Of a stretch of 64,000 bases of DNA, positions 8,117 to 17,483 are shown piece after piece. The number at the start of each line of letters is the position of its first letter. Position 1 is the first letter of the stretch. The position numbers were made by a program, and so were the translations under genes. Origin of the DNA: Butyrivibrio sp. AC2005 (GTDB lineage: Bacteria > Bacillota > Clostridia > Lachnospirales > Lachnospiraceae); the NCBI RefSeq assembly GCF_000424145.1, contig NZ_KE384137.1, positions 62,001-126,000 on the forward strand, given 5' to 3'. The notes under the pieces were generated by a model. The model saw nothing but the letters and a program-made list of their open reading frames with translations, ran no database searches and was not told the DNA's origin.

Positions 8117-9634
8117 ATGTCAGACAACAATACTAAGAAATTAAGACTGTCATTACGTACCGAATTAAACATACTGTTTCTGTTTGTCATGGTTGGAATG
8201 ATAGTTTTTCTGGTCATAATTAATCAATTTTTTCTTGAACGGGTTTACTTATCTCATCAGCTTGACGTGGTAAAGCAGGCTTATCAAAGTATTGACGAAG
8301 CATCGACAGACGGGAGCTTTGCTACTGATGAGTATGATATTGAGCTTCAGAGTATATGTGATACTTATGGAATTGAGCTTATCATACTTGATGCCGATTC
8401 ACAGATGATAAAGTCATCATCAAGTGACGCGGATTATATGGCTCATATTCTGTGGGATAATCTTATAGGCGACAGTATGATGGGAGGTAGTGAAGGCGTT
8501 AAGCGTATTATTGAAAAAAACGACGAGTATACTATTCAGATTGAAAATGACAAGCGCCTTAATACAGAATATCTGGAAATATGGGGTGTAATCGATTCTG
8601 GATATATCGTAATGGTAAGAAGCGCTCTTGCGGGTATAAGAGAGAGCGTTGGTATTTCGAACAGGTTCATGCTCTATTGCGGTATTGCTGCGATAGTTAT
8701 TGGTTCAATCAGCATTCTGTATCTGAGTAACAGAATTACAAGGCCCATACTTCAGCTATCAAAGATATCTGAAGAAATGAAAAACCTGAATTTTGAAGCA
8801 AAATATGTAGCTGACAACCATAAGAAAACTACCAATGAGATAGATATTCTCGGAGATAATATTAATGAGCTCTCAGAGACTCTTGAAGCTACAATTAAAG
8901 AATTAAAAAATGCAAATAATGAGTTGAAACAGGATATTGCGCATAAAGAGCAGATTGATGAGATGAGACGTGAGTTCTTATCAAATGTTTCGCATGAGCT
9001 TAAGACCCCTATAGCTTTAATACAGGGTTATGCTGAAGGTCTTGAGGAAGGTATAAGCGATGATCCTGAGAGTATGGTGTTTTATTGTGACGTAATCAGA
9101 GATGAAGCTTCAAAGATGGATACTCTTGTTAAAAAGCTTCTCACCCTGAATCAGCTGGAATTTGGAAATGACAATGCCCAGATGGAGCGATTTGATATAA
9201 CGGAAACTATTAAGAATTACATAAAATCTGCCGATATATTAACGAAACAGAAAAATGCCACAGTACAAATGGATGAATATCCACCCATTTACGTCTGGGC
9301 AGATGAATTTAAAACAGAAGAAGTTTTAATGAACTATTTTAGTAATGCTCTCAATCACATAAGTGGTGACTGCATTATTGAGATTAAACTTAAGACCTAT
9401 GACGATAAGGTTAGAATATCTGTATTTAATACTGGAGAACCTATTCCGGAGGATAGCATAGGACATATTTGGGAGAAGTTTTATAAGGTTGATAAAGCAA
9501 GAACCAGGGAGTATGGCGGTAGTGGCGTCGGCCTTTCAATTGTTAAGGCAATCATGGAATCCATGCATCAGGGATATGGAGTAAATAACTACGATAATGG
9601 TGTGGAATTTTGGTTTGAGCTGGAAACAAGATAA
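8117..9634 (+). CDS. Sensor histidine kinase
   Basis: A 505-residue membrane kinase. Two membrane segments (about residues 14-36 and 183-204) bracket a 145-residue extracytoplasmic sensor domain that I cannot assign. A HAMP domain (about 205-257), a coiled coil and a HisKA domain follow, with phospho-His293 in FLSNVSHELKTPIALIQGY. The ATPase domain has an N box (EVLMNYFSNALNH) and glycine-rich GGSGVGLSIV. It phosphorylates the response regulator encoded just upstream. The signal sensed is unknown; the third gene of the unit is a lipoprotein that could sit next to the sensor domain outside the membrane. Confidence 0.92.
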   Translation: MSDNNTKKLRLSLRTELNILFLFVMVGMIVFLVIINQFFLERVYLSHQLDVVKQAYQSIDEASTDGSFATDEYDIELQSICDTYGIELIILDADSQMIKSSSSDADYMAHILWDNLIGDSMMGGSEGVKRIIEKNDEYTIQIENDKRLNTEYLEIWGVIDSGYIVMVRSALAGIRESVGISNRFMLYCGIAAIVIGSISILYLSNRITRPILQLSKISEEMKNLNFEAKYVADNHKKTTNEIDILGDNINELSETLEATIKELKNANNELKQDIAHKEQIDEMRREFLSNVSHELKTPIALIQGYAEGLEEGISDDPESMVFYCDVIRDEASKMDTLVKKLLTLNQLEFGNDNAQMERFDITETIKNYIKSADILTKQKNATVQMDEYPPIYVWADEFKTEEVLMNYFSNALNHISGDCIIEIKLKTYDDKVRISVFNTGEPIPEDSIGHIWEKFYKVDKARTREYGGSGVGLSIVKAIMESMHQGYGVNNYDNGVEFWFELETR

Positions 9635-9651
9635 ACCTTATGGAGGCGTTT

Positions 9652-10665
9652 ATGGGTAAACGTGTTGTAAAGGCTTTAATTACATGTTTTGCAGTGGGAG
9701 TTTTCCTTACGGGGTGTGGTTCACAGTTTCCGGAGATGACTGATGATGAATACAATCAGACTGTTCAATATATGGTGAGCCTTCTGATGAAGTATTCAAA
9801 TAATGGTGTTGAAAAGCTTTCTTCACTCAGTTCGCTCGAACTTCAAAGACAAATGGCAAAAGAAGCCAGAGATTCTGCCAAGGCTGAGCGCGATGCTCAA
9901 ACCGCTGCTGCTATTGCAAATATGTCGGCTGATACTGCTGATACTGATGGAGCGACTGATGTTGATGAAACAGAGCAAACATATAATACCGAAAGCACTG
10001 ATGCGGCACAGAATGATTTAAATGAGCCTGAGCAGACTACCCTTACTGAACCCGAGGACGAGACAACTGAAAATACCAATCAGGAAGACAAGATAACTGA
10101 AAATACTAATTCTGAGGATGATATTGATAAGCTTTTGAATGAGTACGGTGACGAGCTTGATGAAGGCATAAAAAATTCAGGAGGAGAAGTACCCGATAAT
10201 AATACTGAAGATATACAGAATACTCCGCAGGAAACAGAACCCGATAAGGTGGTTCAAGGGATGAGACAGGAGCTTTCCAAGGGAATGTTTCTTACATATT
10301 CGGGATACAGCGTGGCTTCCACTTATCCTGATAATGATGATGTTTTTGTAATAAATGCTACATCCGGTAAAAAGCTGCTGATACTTAATTTCAGGCTTGC
10401 AAACACAAGCGGTATGGATGTGTCGGTTGATATGGAAAAGGCTAATCCACATTTCCAGGTTATTTTGAATGGTGTAAATGTTGGATATACCAATGTTACA
10501 ATGCTAGATAATGACCTCAGTTCATACTCCGGAACAATTACTTCAGGTGAGAAGAAGAGTATGGTACTGATAAAGCAGATGGATGCGTCCAAGCTGAAAA
10601 ATGTTGAGTCATTAGGTCTTATAGGTGATCTTGGCGGAGAAATAATTGAATTTTCATTGGAATAA
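9652..10665 (+). CDS. Lipoprotein with acidic linker and DUF4352-like domain
   Basis: A 337-residue lipoprotein. The signal peptide ends in a lipobox (FLTGCGS, Cys about residue 21). Residues 25-80 are helical, and about 80-200 form a Thr/Glu/Asn/Asp-rich acidic linker. The C-terminal part (about 205-337) looks like a DUF4352/DUF5067-type immunoglobulin-like fold, with VINATSGKKLLILNFRLANT. GGAGG at 9642-9646 points to ATG 9652 rather than ATG 9640. It is 17 bases after the kinase stop, so it is likely the third member of that operon, outside the cell membrane. Function unknown; a sensory accessory or envelope-stress role is only a guess. Confidence 0.78.
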   Translation: MGKRVVKALITCFAVGVFLTGCGSQFPEMTDDEYNQTVQYMVSLLMKYSNNGVEKLSSLSSLELQRQMAKEARDSAKAERDAQTAAAIANMSADTADTDGATDVDETEQTYNTESTDAAQNDLNEPEQTTLTEPEDETTENTNQEDKITENTNSEDDIDKLLNEYGDELDEGIKNSGGEVPDNNTEDIQNTPQETEPDKVVQGMRQELSKGMFLTYSGYSVASTYPDNDDVFVINATSGKKLLILNFRLANTSGMDVSVDMEKANPHFQVILNGVNVGYTNVTMLDNDLSSYSGTITSGEKKSMVLIKQMDASKLKNVESLGLIGDLGGEIIEFSLE

Positions 10666-10683
10666 TTTAATACATTATTTAAG

Positions 10684-10720
10684 CCCTCTTTACGCAGCAA
10701 AAAGTAAAGAGGGTTTTCTA
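10684..10720 (+). terminator. Intrinsic terminator after the two-component/lipoprotein unit
   Basis: A perfect 10-bp stem (CCCTCTTTAC at 10684-10693, complement at 10704-10713) is followed by TTTTCT. Confidence 0.9.
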
Positions 10721-10786
10721 ATTGTGTTAAAAATACGTTCAAAGTATAAAATAAATATAAATTTTTTCGTTATTGAGCCAAAATCG

Positions 10787-10795
10787 TGATATACT
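10787..10795 (+). promoter_or_regulatory. Extended -10 promoter candidate for apt-rel
   Basis: TGATATACT (TGn plus TATACT) lies 48 bases before the apt ATG. The -35 is weak, as is common for extended -10 promoters. Confidence 0.5.
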
Positions 10796-10843
10796 ATGTT
10801 AGTTATAAAGAACTTTTACTATTTAGTTTATGAGGTAAATACA

Positions 10844-11368
10844 ATGAAGAAGTTAGATGATTATGTAAGAACAATACCGGATTTTCCGGAACCCGGCATT
10901 ATGTTTCGCGATATTACTTCAGTAATACAGGATCCTGACGGACTTCAGCTTGCTATAGATGAGATGCAGAATCTTATTAAGGATGTGGATTTTGATGTTG
11001 TGGCAGGCGCTGAGTCAAGAGGATTTATTTTTGGAACAGCTCTTGCATATAATATGAAAAAAGGATTTGTTATGATCCGTAAGAAGGGTAAGCTTCCCTG
11101 TGAGACAATTTCAGAGGAGTATGAGCTTGAATATGGCACAGCTACTCTTGAAATTCATAAGGATGCAATTAAGCCCGGACAGAAGGTTATTATTGTTGAT
11201 GACCTCATTGCTACAGGTGGAACAATCAAAGCCATGATCAAAATGATTGAGAGACTTGGCGGCGAAGTAGCAGGCGTTCTTGTTCTTATGGAACTTAAGG
11301 GGCTTAAGGGCAGAGAAGCTCTTGGTAATTACAAGCTTTATTCTGCACTTTCCTACGAAGGCAAGTAA
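10844..11368 (+). CDS. apt: Adenine phosphoribosyltransferase
   Basis: The product (174 aa, the usual Apt length) makes AMP from adenine and PRPP. It has the family N-terminus DYVRTIPDFPEPGIMFRDIT, GAESRGFIFG for base binding, and the PRPP loop VIIVDDLIATGGT (about residues 117-129). GAGG eight bases before ATG 10844 supports this start, which gives the typical N-terminus; an upstream in-frame ATG at 10796 would add an unlikely hydrophobic leader. It is 25 bases before rel, a pairing common in Firmicutes that joins purine salvage with the stringent response. Confidence 0.96.
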   Translation: MKKLDDYVRTIPDFPEPGIMFRDITSVIQDPDGLQLAIDEMQNLIKDVDFDVVAGAESRGFIFGTALAYNMKKGFVMIRKKGKLPCETISEEYELEYGTATLEIHKDAIKPGQKVIIVDDLIATGGTIKAMIKMIERLGGEVAGVLVLMELKGLKGREALGNYKLYSALSYEGK

Positions 11369-11393
11369 AAAATTATTGCGGAGTGTGGCAACT

Positions 11394-13673
11394 ATGGGAC
11401 GGACAGATTTTGATGATGGAAAAATTGAATCAATCGATGAATTTCAGTCTCCCGAGGCTCTTTATGAAGGGCTTATTAGCCGTGTTCGCAGATATCATCC
11501 ATCTGATGATATTACTTTGATTGAAAAGGCTTATCAGGCTGCAGCCGAAGCTCATAAGGAGCAGAGGCGCAAGTCAGGTGAGCCTTATATTATTCATCCC
11601 CTTTGCGTTGCAATTATTCTGGCTGATCTTGAAATGGATAAGGAGACAATTGCAGCGGGGCTTCTTCATGATGTTGTTGAGGATACTATTTATACCAAGG
11701 CACAGGTTGAGGAGCAATTTGGCGCTGATGTAGCACTTCTTGTCGATGGCGTTACAAAGTTGCAGGGATTGGAGCTTTCAGGCGATTACGCAAGTAAGAC
11801 TCCTGATCAGATGGAGATGCAGGCTCAAAATCTTCGTAAGATGTTTTTGGCAATGGCCAAGGATATTCGTGTAATTTTGATTAAGCTTGCCGACAGACTT
11901 CATAATATGCGTACGCTTAAGCATATGCCTCCTGAGAAGCAGCAGAGGATTGCGCAGGAGACACTGGATATTTACAGTCCGATTGCCGGAAGACTTGGTA
12001 TCAGCAAGATTAAGATTGAACTTGATGATCTTTCTCTTAAATATCTGGAGCCTGATATTTATTATGACCTTGTTAAGAGGGTTGCGCAGAGAAAGGTTGA
12101 GAGAGAAAAATACGTAGAAGAAATATGCGCTGAAGTAAGAGAGCATGTTATTGCTGCAGGGATACATGGTGATGTAAACGGAAGAGTAAAGCATTTCTTT
12201 AGTATTTATAAGAAAATGCATAATCAGGGAAAAACTCTTGATCAGATTTACGATCTGTTTGCAGTCAGAATCATAGTGGATTCCGTAAAGGACTGCTATG
12301 CTGCACTTGGTGTAATACATGAGATGTATAAGCCGATTCCTGGACGATTTAAAGATTATATCGCTATGCCCAAGCCTAATATGTATCAGTCGCTTCATAC
12401 GACGCTTATTGGCACAACCGGACAACCCTTCGAGATACAAATAAGAACCTACGATATGCACCGTGCAGCTGAATACGGTATTGCTGCACACTGGAAGTAC
12501 AAAGAGGCATCCGACGGTAAGCATGTTGAGGGACAGGAAGAAGAAAAGCTTATATGGCTAAGACAGATTCTGGAATGGCAACAGGATATGTCCGATAACC
12601 AGGAGTTTATGAATCTGCTGAAGAGTGATCTTAACCTCTTCTCTGAGGATGTATATTGCTTTACTCCCAATGGAGAAGTTAAGAACCTGCCTGCGGGATC
12701 AACCCCTATCGACTTTGCATACAGTATTCACAGCGCAGTCGGTAATAAAATGATTGGTGCCAAGGTTAACGGTAAACTTGTTCCAATAGATTACAGAATA
12801 CAGAATGGTGACAGAATCGAAATTCTTACGAGCCAGAATTCAAAAGGTCCAAGCAGAGACTGGCTAAGTATAGTAGGAAGTACATCTACAAAAAATAAGA
12901 TCAATCAGTGGTTTAGAAATGAGTTCAAGGAAGAAAATATCAGTAAGGGTAAAGAGACCCTTGTTGAGTATTGTAAATCCAAGGGCATAGACATTTATAG
13001 TGTCATGAAGCCTGAATATCAGAACCTGATTGTCAGAAAATACGGATTCCACAGCTGGGATGCTGTTCTTGCGGCAGTTGGACACGGTGGCCTCAAGGAA
13101 GGCCAGGTAGTTAATAAGATTTTGGAACTGTATGAGAAGGATCATAAGCAGAACATCTCTGACGAGGAGGTTCTTGCTGCTGTTGCAGAATCCAATATTA
13201 CACCTCGTGTCAGCAGTTCGGGAAGCGCTATTATTGTAAAGGGTATCCATGATGTTGCTGTAAGATTTTCAAAATGCTGCAATCCTGTACCTGGGGATCC
13301 TATAGTTGGCTTTGTTACGAGAGGCCGTGGTGTGTCAATTCACAGGAAGGATTGTGTCAATGTTCGCGCTATGCAGAACGAGGACAGAACAAGGCTCATA
13401 GAGGCAAAGTGGGAAAGTCATGCACTTGGCGAAAAATATGTTGCTACTATCAACATTTTTGCCAATAACAGATCAGGACTCCTGGCGGATGTATCAAGAG
13501 CACTTACTGAGAAAAATGTAGATATTCTTTCCATGAATACGCGTACAAGTAAGCAGGGACTTGCGACTATGGAGACTTCTTTCCAGGTTTCCAGCAGGGA
13601 AGAACTTGGAGAGATTGTTGATAAGATCAGGAATATTGACAGTGTTATCGATATCGAGAGAACAACAGGCTGA
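11394..13673 (+). CDS. rel: Bifunctional (p)ppGpp synthetase/hydrolase
   Basis: A 759-residue long Rel protein that both makes and degrades the alarmone (p)ppGpp. The HD hydrolase domain keeps HDVVEDT (about residue 91). The synthetase domain has RVKHFFSIYKKM, then GRFKDYIAMPKPNMYQSLHT (RFKD, the bifunctional form, near 317). A TGS domain (VYCFTPNGEVKNLPAGSTP, near 418), a zinc-finger-like segment (FSKCCNPVPGD) and a C-terminal ACT domain (about 685-758) follow. ATG 11394 with GGAG ten bases upstream gives the normal start; the open frame before it overlaps apt. The 3' end contains half of an inverted repeat (13648-13713). Confidence 0.95.
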   Translation: MGRTDFDDGKIESIDEFQSPEALYEGLISRVRRYHPSDDITLIEKAYQAAAEAHKEQRRKSGEPYIIHPLCVAIILADLEMDKETIAAGLLHDVVEDTIYTKAQVEEQFGADVALLVDGVTKLQGLELSGDYASKTPDQMEMQAQNLRKMFLAMAKDIRVILIKLADRLHNMRTLKHMPPEKQQRIAQETLDIYSPIAGRLGISKIKIELDDLSLKYLEPDIYYDLVKRVAQRKVEREKYVEEICAEVREHVIAAGIHGDVNGRVKHFFSIYKKMHNQGKTLDQIYDLFAVRIIVDSVKDCYAALGVIHEMYKPIPGRFKDYIAMPKPNMYQSLHTTLIGTTGQPFEIQIRTYDMHRAAEYGIAAHWKYKEASDGKHVEGQEEEKLIWLRQILEWQQDMSDNQEFMNLLKSDLNLFSEDVYCFTPNGEVKNLPAGSTPIDFAYSIHSAVGNKMIGAKVNGKLVPIDYRIQNGDRIEILTSQNSKGPSRDWLSIVGSTSTKNKINQWFRNEFKEENISKGKETLVEYCKSKGIDIYSVMKPEYQNLIVRKYGFHSWDAVLAAVGHGGLKEGQVVNKILELYEKDHKQNISDEEVLAAVAESNITPRVSSSGSAIIVKGIHDVAVRFSKCCNPVPGDPIVGFVTRGRGVSIHRKDCVNVRAMQNEDRTRLIEAKWESHALGEKYVATINIFANNRSGLLADVSRALTEKNVDILSMNTRTSKQGLATMETSFQVSSREELGEIVDKIRNIDSVIDIERTTG

Positions 13674-13744
13674 TGCAGTTTTTACGAATGCTACATCCTG
13701 TGCTCGATATCGAACTTTTTATTTAAAAGGAAAAGGTATATAGA

Positions 13745-14434
13745 ATGGCAAATAAAGAGATAGGAACTGTGGCAGTTGGCTCCATGTGCCTTGGTATGGT
13801 ACAGACTAACTGCTATTTTGTTTATAAAGAAGACGGAAATGATCATAGTGTTAATGATGTTGAGGATAGTGATAGAAAATTCACACCTGTGATTTTTTTT
13901 GACCCTGCCGATGAAGGTGCACTTATATATGATGAACTTAAAAAGCGTGGCTTTAAAGTTGAAGCAATATACCTTACACATGGCCATTTTGATCATATAA
14001 GCGGAGTTAAGGAACTGAAGAAGCTTTCGGACGTAAAGGTATATGCCTATGAAAAAGAGGCAGGGCTCTGCGAGGATTTGGAATATAATCTTTCGGATAT
14101 GTTCGGAACGAATGTTTCCGTAAAGCCGGATGTGCTGCTTTCTGATGGTGAAATGTGTGAATGTGCAGGTCTCAAGTTCAGGATTATTGCAACTCCCGGA
14201 CACACAGAAGGGAGCTGCTGCTATTATTTCGAAGAGGATAATATTCTCATAAGCGGAGATACTTTATTTGAAGGGTCAGTCGGCCGTACGGATTTTCCGG
14301 GAGGCTCTGCAGCAACACTTGTCAGGTCATGCCATGAAAAGCTGTTTGTCCTTCCGGACGAAACGGTAGTTTATCCGGGACATGGACCATCTACCACAAT
14401 AGGATTTGAGAAAACTCACAACATGTATTTGTAA
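13745..14434 (+). CDS. Glyoxalase II-like metallo-beta-lactamase-fold hydrolase
   Basis: A 229-residue MBL-fold hydrolase. The metal site is intact: THGHFDH near residues 78-84, TPGHTEG, then ISGDTLFEGSVGRTDFPGG and VYPGHGPST. The last two are typical of the small glyoxalase II/YcbL-like branch that often follows rel in clostridia. Substrate unknown; hydroxyacylglutathione is unlikely in such an organism. The insertion near residues 33-45 (NDHSVNDVEDSDRK) is a surface loop. It lies 71 bases after rel and 21 before hemZ. Confidence 0.9.
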   Translation: MANKEIGTVAVGSMCLGMVQTNCYFVYKEDGNDHSVNDVEDSDRKFTPVIFFDPADEGALIYDELKKRGFKVEAIYLTHGHFDHISGVKELKKLSDVKVYAYEKEAGLCEDLEYNLSDMFGTNVSVKPDVLLSDGEMCECAGLKFRIIATPGHTEGSCCYYFEEDNILISGDTLFEGSVGRTDFPGGSAATLVRSCHEKLFVLPDETVVYPGHGPSTTIGFEKTHNMYL

Positions 14435-14455
14435 GGAAATAAAGGCATTATAAAA

Positions 14456-15961
14456 ATGATAAAGGTTTTACTTAATAAAGATAAGTTTAAATATGACATA
14501 CATTCGCTGGTTAAGGCATTTTATCCTAAAGAGGATGTTAGTGTTCTTACATATGATGAAGATAAGTGTAGGGAGGCAATTGAAGATAATATCGTATTTA
14601 TGATTGATATCAGTCTTATGGAGGAAGAAGGATATATCTCCATGAAGATTATTCATAATGATAATAGCGAGACATTTGCCAGGACGCAGTGTGCTGAGAA
14701 TGATTTAGAGAGCTCTGCTTCAACAAATGGGTCGACAGCTTCGCTTTCAACTCCTAAAAATGCACTTAAACAAATGATGTACAGAGAACTTTCAAAGGAA
14801 ATAGGCCATGACCTTCCCTGGGGTTCACTTACAGGGATAAGGCCTACCAGAATTCCTATGCAAATGCTTGACGCCGGTAAAGAGGAAGCAGAGATAAAGT
14901 CCTATATGAAGGACACTTTTTTTGTTTCTGATGAAAAGACAGAGCTTGCATATAATATTGCATTAAGAGAAAAGAAAATTCTTGATGATATAAATTACAA
15001 AAATGGCTATAGCATTTATCTGGGAATCCCTTTCTGTCCCACAACATGCTTGTATTGTTCTTTTACATCGTTCCCTATTGTTACCTGGAAAAAGAAGGTG
15101 AATGAATATATAGCATGTCTTGAAAAAGAAATTGATTATGTGGCAGATGCTTTTAAAGGGAAAACAGTTAATTCTGTATACATAGGCGGAGGTACTCCGA
15201 CAACTCTTGAACCTGACCAGATGACAAGGCTTATCACATATCTGAGAGAAAAAATAGACTTATCAGAGTGCAGAGAGTTCACTGTAGAGTCGGGAAGACC
15301 TGATTCTATTACACGTGAAAAACTGAGTGCCATGAAAAAATGCGGAGTGGACAGAATATCTGTTAATCCTCAGACTATGAGTGATGAGACACTTAAGCGC
15401 ATTGGAAGGCAACATACGGTTGCGCAGTTTGTGGATGCCTATAATATGGCCAGAGAAGAAGGCTTTGATAATATAAACATGGATATTATTCTGGGGCTTC
15501 CCGGCGAGACAGAAGAGGATGTTGAGCATACAATGAGGGAAATAGAAAAGCTGGGCCCTGATGACCTTACCGTGCACAGTCTGTCTGTGAAAAGAGGCTC
15601 AAGACTTGCTGAACACATTAGAAACAATGGCTTCTTTGTGGCAGGCGATACAGGAAAAATGATGGAAATCGCAAAGCGAAGTGCTGAAGGAATGGGGCTT
15701 TCTCCTTACTATCTGTACAGACAAAAGAACATTTCCGGTAATCTTGAAAACACCGGTTATGCCAGAGAGGGAAAAGCAGGTATTTACAATATTCTGATGA
15801 TGGAAGAGGTTCAGTCTATAGTTGCTCTTGGCGCCGGGACTGTTACTAAGCGTGTATATGGAGATGGCAGAATAGAGAGATGTGACAACGTTAAGGATGT
15901 GACTCTTTACATGAACAGTATTGATGAAATGATTGGGCGTAAGAAACGTCTCTTTGATTGA
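14456..15961 (+). CDS. hemZ: Radical SAM coproporphyrinogen III oxidase-like protein HemZ
   Basis: A 501-residue member of the oxygen-independent coproporphyrinogen dehydrogenase family. The radical-SAM cluster site CPTTCLYC has its cysteines at 194, 198 and 201; YIGGGTPTTL and RISVNPQTMSDETLKRIGR follow in the expected order. An N-terminal domain of about 170 residues is the HemZ-type extension. No other heme gene is in the window, so actual heme synthesis is unproven. The gene follows the MBL hydrolase by 21 bases, the usual clostridial order rel-MBL-hemZ. Confidence 0.92.
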   Translation: MIKVLLNKDKFKYDIHSLVKAFYPKEDVSVLTYDEDKCREAIEDNIVFMIDISLMEEEGYISMKIIHNDNSETFARTQCAENDLESSASTNGSTASLSTPKNALKQMMYRELSKEIGHDLPWGSLTGIRPTRIPMQMLDAGKEEAEIKSYMKDTFFVSDEKTELAYNIALREKKILDDINYKNGYSIYLGIPFCPTTCLYCSFTSFPIVTWKKKVNEYIACLEKEIDYVADAFKGKTVNSVYIGGGTPTTLEPDQMTRLITYLREKIDLSECREFTVESGRPDSITREKLSAMKKCGVDRISVNPQTMSDETLKRIGRQHTVAQFVDAYNMAREEGFDNINMDIILGLPGETEEDVEHTMREIEKLGPDDLTVHSLSVKRGSRLAEHIRNNGFFVAGDTGKMMEIAKRSAEGMGLSPYYLYRQKNISGNLENTGYAREGKAGIYNILMMEEVQSIVALGAGTVTKRVYGDGRIERCDNVKDVTLYMNSIDEMIGRKKRLFD

Positions 15962-16107
15962 AAATATCAAATTGGCGACTATGCAAATTGATATTCTTAA
16001 AATTGTATAAAAAATTAACTGTTTAATGAATATTCATCGTTAATATGATATTATTATGTATAAAGTTAACCAATGATTTGCCCATGCTGATAGCAGGAGG
16101 AGGAATT

Positions 16108-16746
16108 ATGCAAGACTATACCAAGATTGAGTATTCAAGAAACAATGATGTAATTCTTCGTAACACAAAGGGACATTTCGTTACACCGAATGCTCATGTT
16201 AATTATTTTATTGATCTTTGTGACACAAAAGCCAGAATGAAAGAGGCGAGAGCAGCAGGTGAATCCCTTGCTGAGTTCTATATTGCTTCGGAAGTAATTG
16301 ATACCATTCTTTGTCTTAATGGCATGGAGGTTGTTGGTTCTTATCTTGCTGATGCACTTACTCAGGCAGGTGTAATTTCCATGAATGCACATAAGACCAT
16401 GTATATAACAGGACCTGAATATAATGTTAACGGACAGATCATGTTCAGAGATAATAATAAACATATGATTGCGGAAAAGAAGGTTCTTATATTGTCAGAT
16501 TCTGTTACTACCGGTGGGATGTTAAGAAATGCACTGGATTCTGTTAGATTTTATGGCGGAGAAGTTGTCGGAATTGCTGCATTTTTCTCTGTAGCTACAC
16601 AGATTGAAGGTTTCCCTATAAGATCACTGTTCTCGACAAGAGATCTTCCTGATTATGCAAGTTATCCTCATGATAATTGCCCGCTTTGTAAAGAGGGAAT
16701 AAAGGTAGACGCTATATGTAACGGTTTTGGCTATTCCACATTATGA
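16108..16746 (+). CDS. Orphan phosphoribosyltransferase (orotate PRTase-like)
   Basis: A 212-residue type I phosphoribosyltransferase. The PRPP loop is VLILSDSVTTGGML (about residues 126-139), and the overall spacing resembles orotate phosphoribosyltransferase. A CPLC pair near the C-terminus is shared with some clostridial PyrE proteins. AGGAGGAGG at 16096-16104 sets the ATG at 16108. No other pyrimidine gene is nearby, so the exact substrate is open; I would not name it pyrE. It converges with the minus-strand gene that ends 19 bases away, with no obvious terminator between them. Confidence 0.82.
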   Translation: MQDYTKIEYSRNNDVILRNTKGHFVTPNAHVNYFIDLCDTKARMKEARAAGESLAEFYIASEVIDTILCLNGMEVVGSYLADALTQAGVISMNAHKTMYITGPEYNVNGQIMFRDNNKHMIAEKKVLILSDSVTTGGMLRNALDSVRFYGGEVVGIAAFFSVATQIEGFPIRSLFSTRDLPDYASYPHDNCPLCKEGIKVDAICNGFGYSTL

Positions 16747-16765
16747 CAGCAGGCAGCGAAAAGGA

Positions 16766-17371
16766 TTATTGGTTGAAGGCAATAAGAATGCCCTCAATAC
16801 CCATATCGCAAAGAAGAACATTTTGTGCAGGTATGTTGATTTCGTCGACATACCTGCTTTTATATTCATCAATTGAAAGCGCGGCTTTGATTTTATAGTC
16901 AGGACAGGAGTCAGCATAGCCCGGTTGTATTTTATCCGCCTTTGGTATGTATTCTTTTACATAGTGATTATAAATATCATCAGGAGATGCACAAAGCCAA
17001 AAGCAGCAGTTGCAATCGATGGTAAGCTTGTTTACAACACGGCGAAGCTGTTCATTCTTTAAATAATCAATTATAGGAAAGCCTGTAGTTTTGATTTCAT
17101 AAACAAGATTTGCAAGAAGTCTGTAATCACTTCTGGATAACCGATCAGAATAATGATTTATAAGAAAATCGCAAACTTCGTATTTTCCACAGTACATTAT
17201 TTCTGTAACTACAACATCAATAGGATTATGCTTGTCTGTGGTGAGCGCACTTATTTCCGGGAAAAGAGTATTGTCACGATATCCTTTTCCGGTATTTAAA
17301 ATAGTCTTTGCTTTTTCAGTTAGATATTCATATTTAAAATCCCTATTATTCATACTTTTATTGTAAGACAT
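16766..17371 (-). CDS. Hypothetical protein, the only minus-strand gene
   Basis: I do not recognise this 201-residue protein. It is soluble, with no signal or membrane segment. Visible features are a helical, ankyrin-like middle (residues about 50-110, PIDVVVTEIMYCGKYEVCDF) and several cysteines, including a CNCC cluster near 119-122. The reading frame is open and uninterrupted over 600 bases on the strand opposite to every neighbour. The start could be ATG at 17371 or the in-frame ATG at 17353; neither has a clear ribosome site. It is divergent from the metal-resistance operon, whose operator lies in the shared upstream region. Confidence 0.65.
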   Translation of the reverse strand: MSYNKSMNNRDFKYEYLTEKAKTILNTGKGYRDNTLFPEISALTTDKHNPIDVVVTEIMYCGKYEVCDFLINHYSDRLSRSDYRLLANLVYEIKTTGFPIIDYLKNEQLRRVVNKLTIDCNCCFWLCASPDDIYNHYVKEYIPKADKIQPGYADSCPDYKIKAALSIDEYKSRYVDEINIPAQNVLLCDMGIEGILIAFNQ

Positions 17372-17400
17372 TTGGTACTAAAAAAGTTATAAAAATAATA

Positions 17401-17460
17401 TTGACAATGAAAATTAGCAGTATTATATTTAAATCAACATATGAATAAATGTTCATATGT
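17401..17460 (+). promoter_or_regulatory. Promoter and ArsR/SmtB-type operator of the metal-efflux operon
   Basis: A near-ideal promoter, TTGACA (17401-17406) and TATATT (17424-17429) with 17-base spacing, is followed by a perfect inverted repeat: ACATATGAA (17437-17445), six bases, TTCATATGT (17452-17460). The form matches the operators of SmtB/CadC-family zinc or cadmium repressors. It begins seven bases after the -10, so bound repressor would block transcription initiation; zinc would release it. Confidence 0.88.
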
Positions 17461-17483
17461 AATATTGAGGAAGGAGAAAAAAG

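Noticed and set aside
11778-12524. Long open frame of 248 codons on the minus strand inside rel
   Set aside because: Shadow of the rel gene; product is Leu/Ile/His/Tyr-rich with no motif and no ribosome site, and rel motifs fill the other strand.
15962-16000. Terminator after hemZ (AATATCAA ... TTGATATT)
   Set aside because: Stem is interrupted and no T-run follows.
16026-16037. Palindrome ATGAATATTCAT before the phosphoribosyltransferase as an ArsR operator
   Set aside because: Too short and without the spacing of the true operator at 17437-17460; in AT-rich sequence this can occur by chance.
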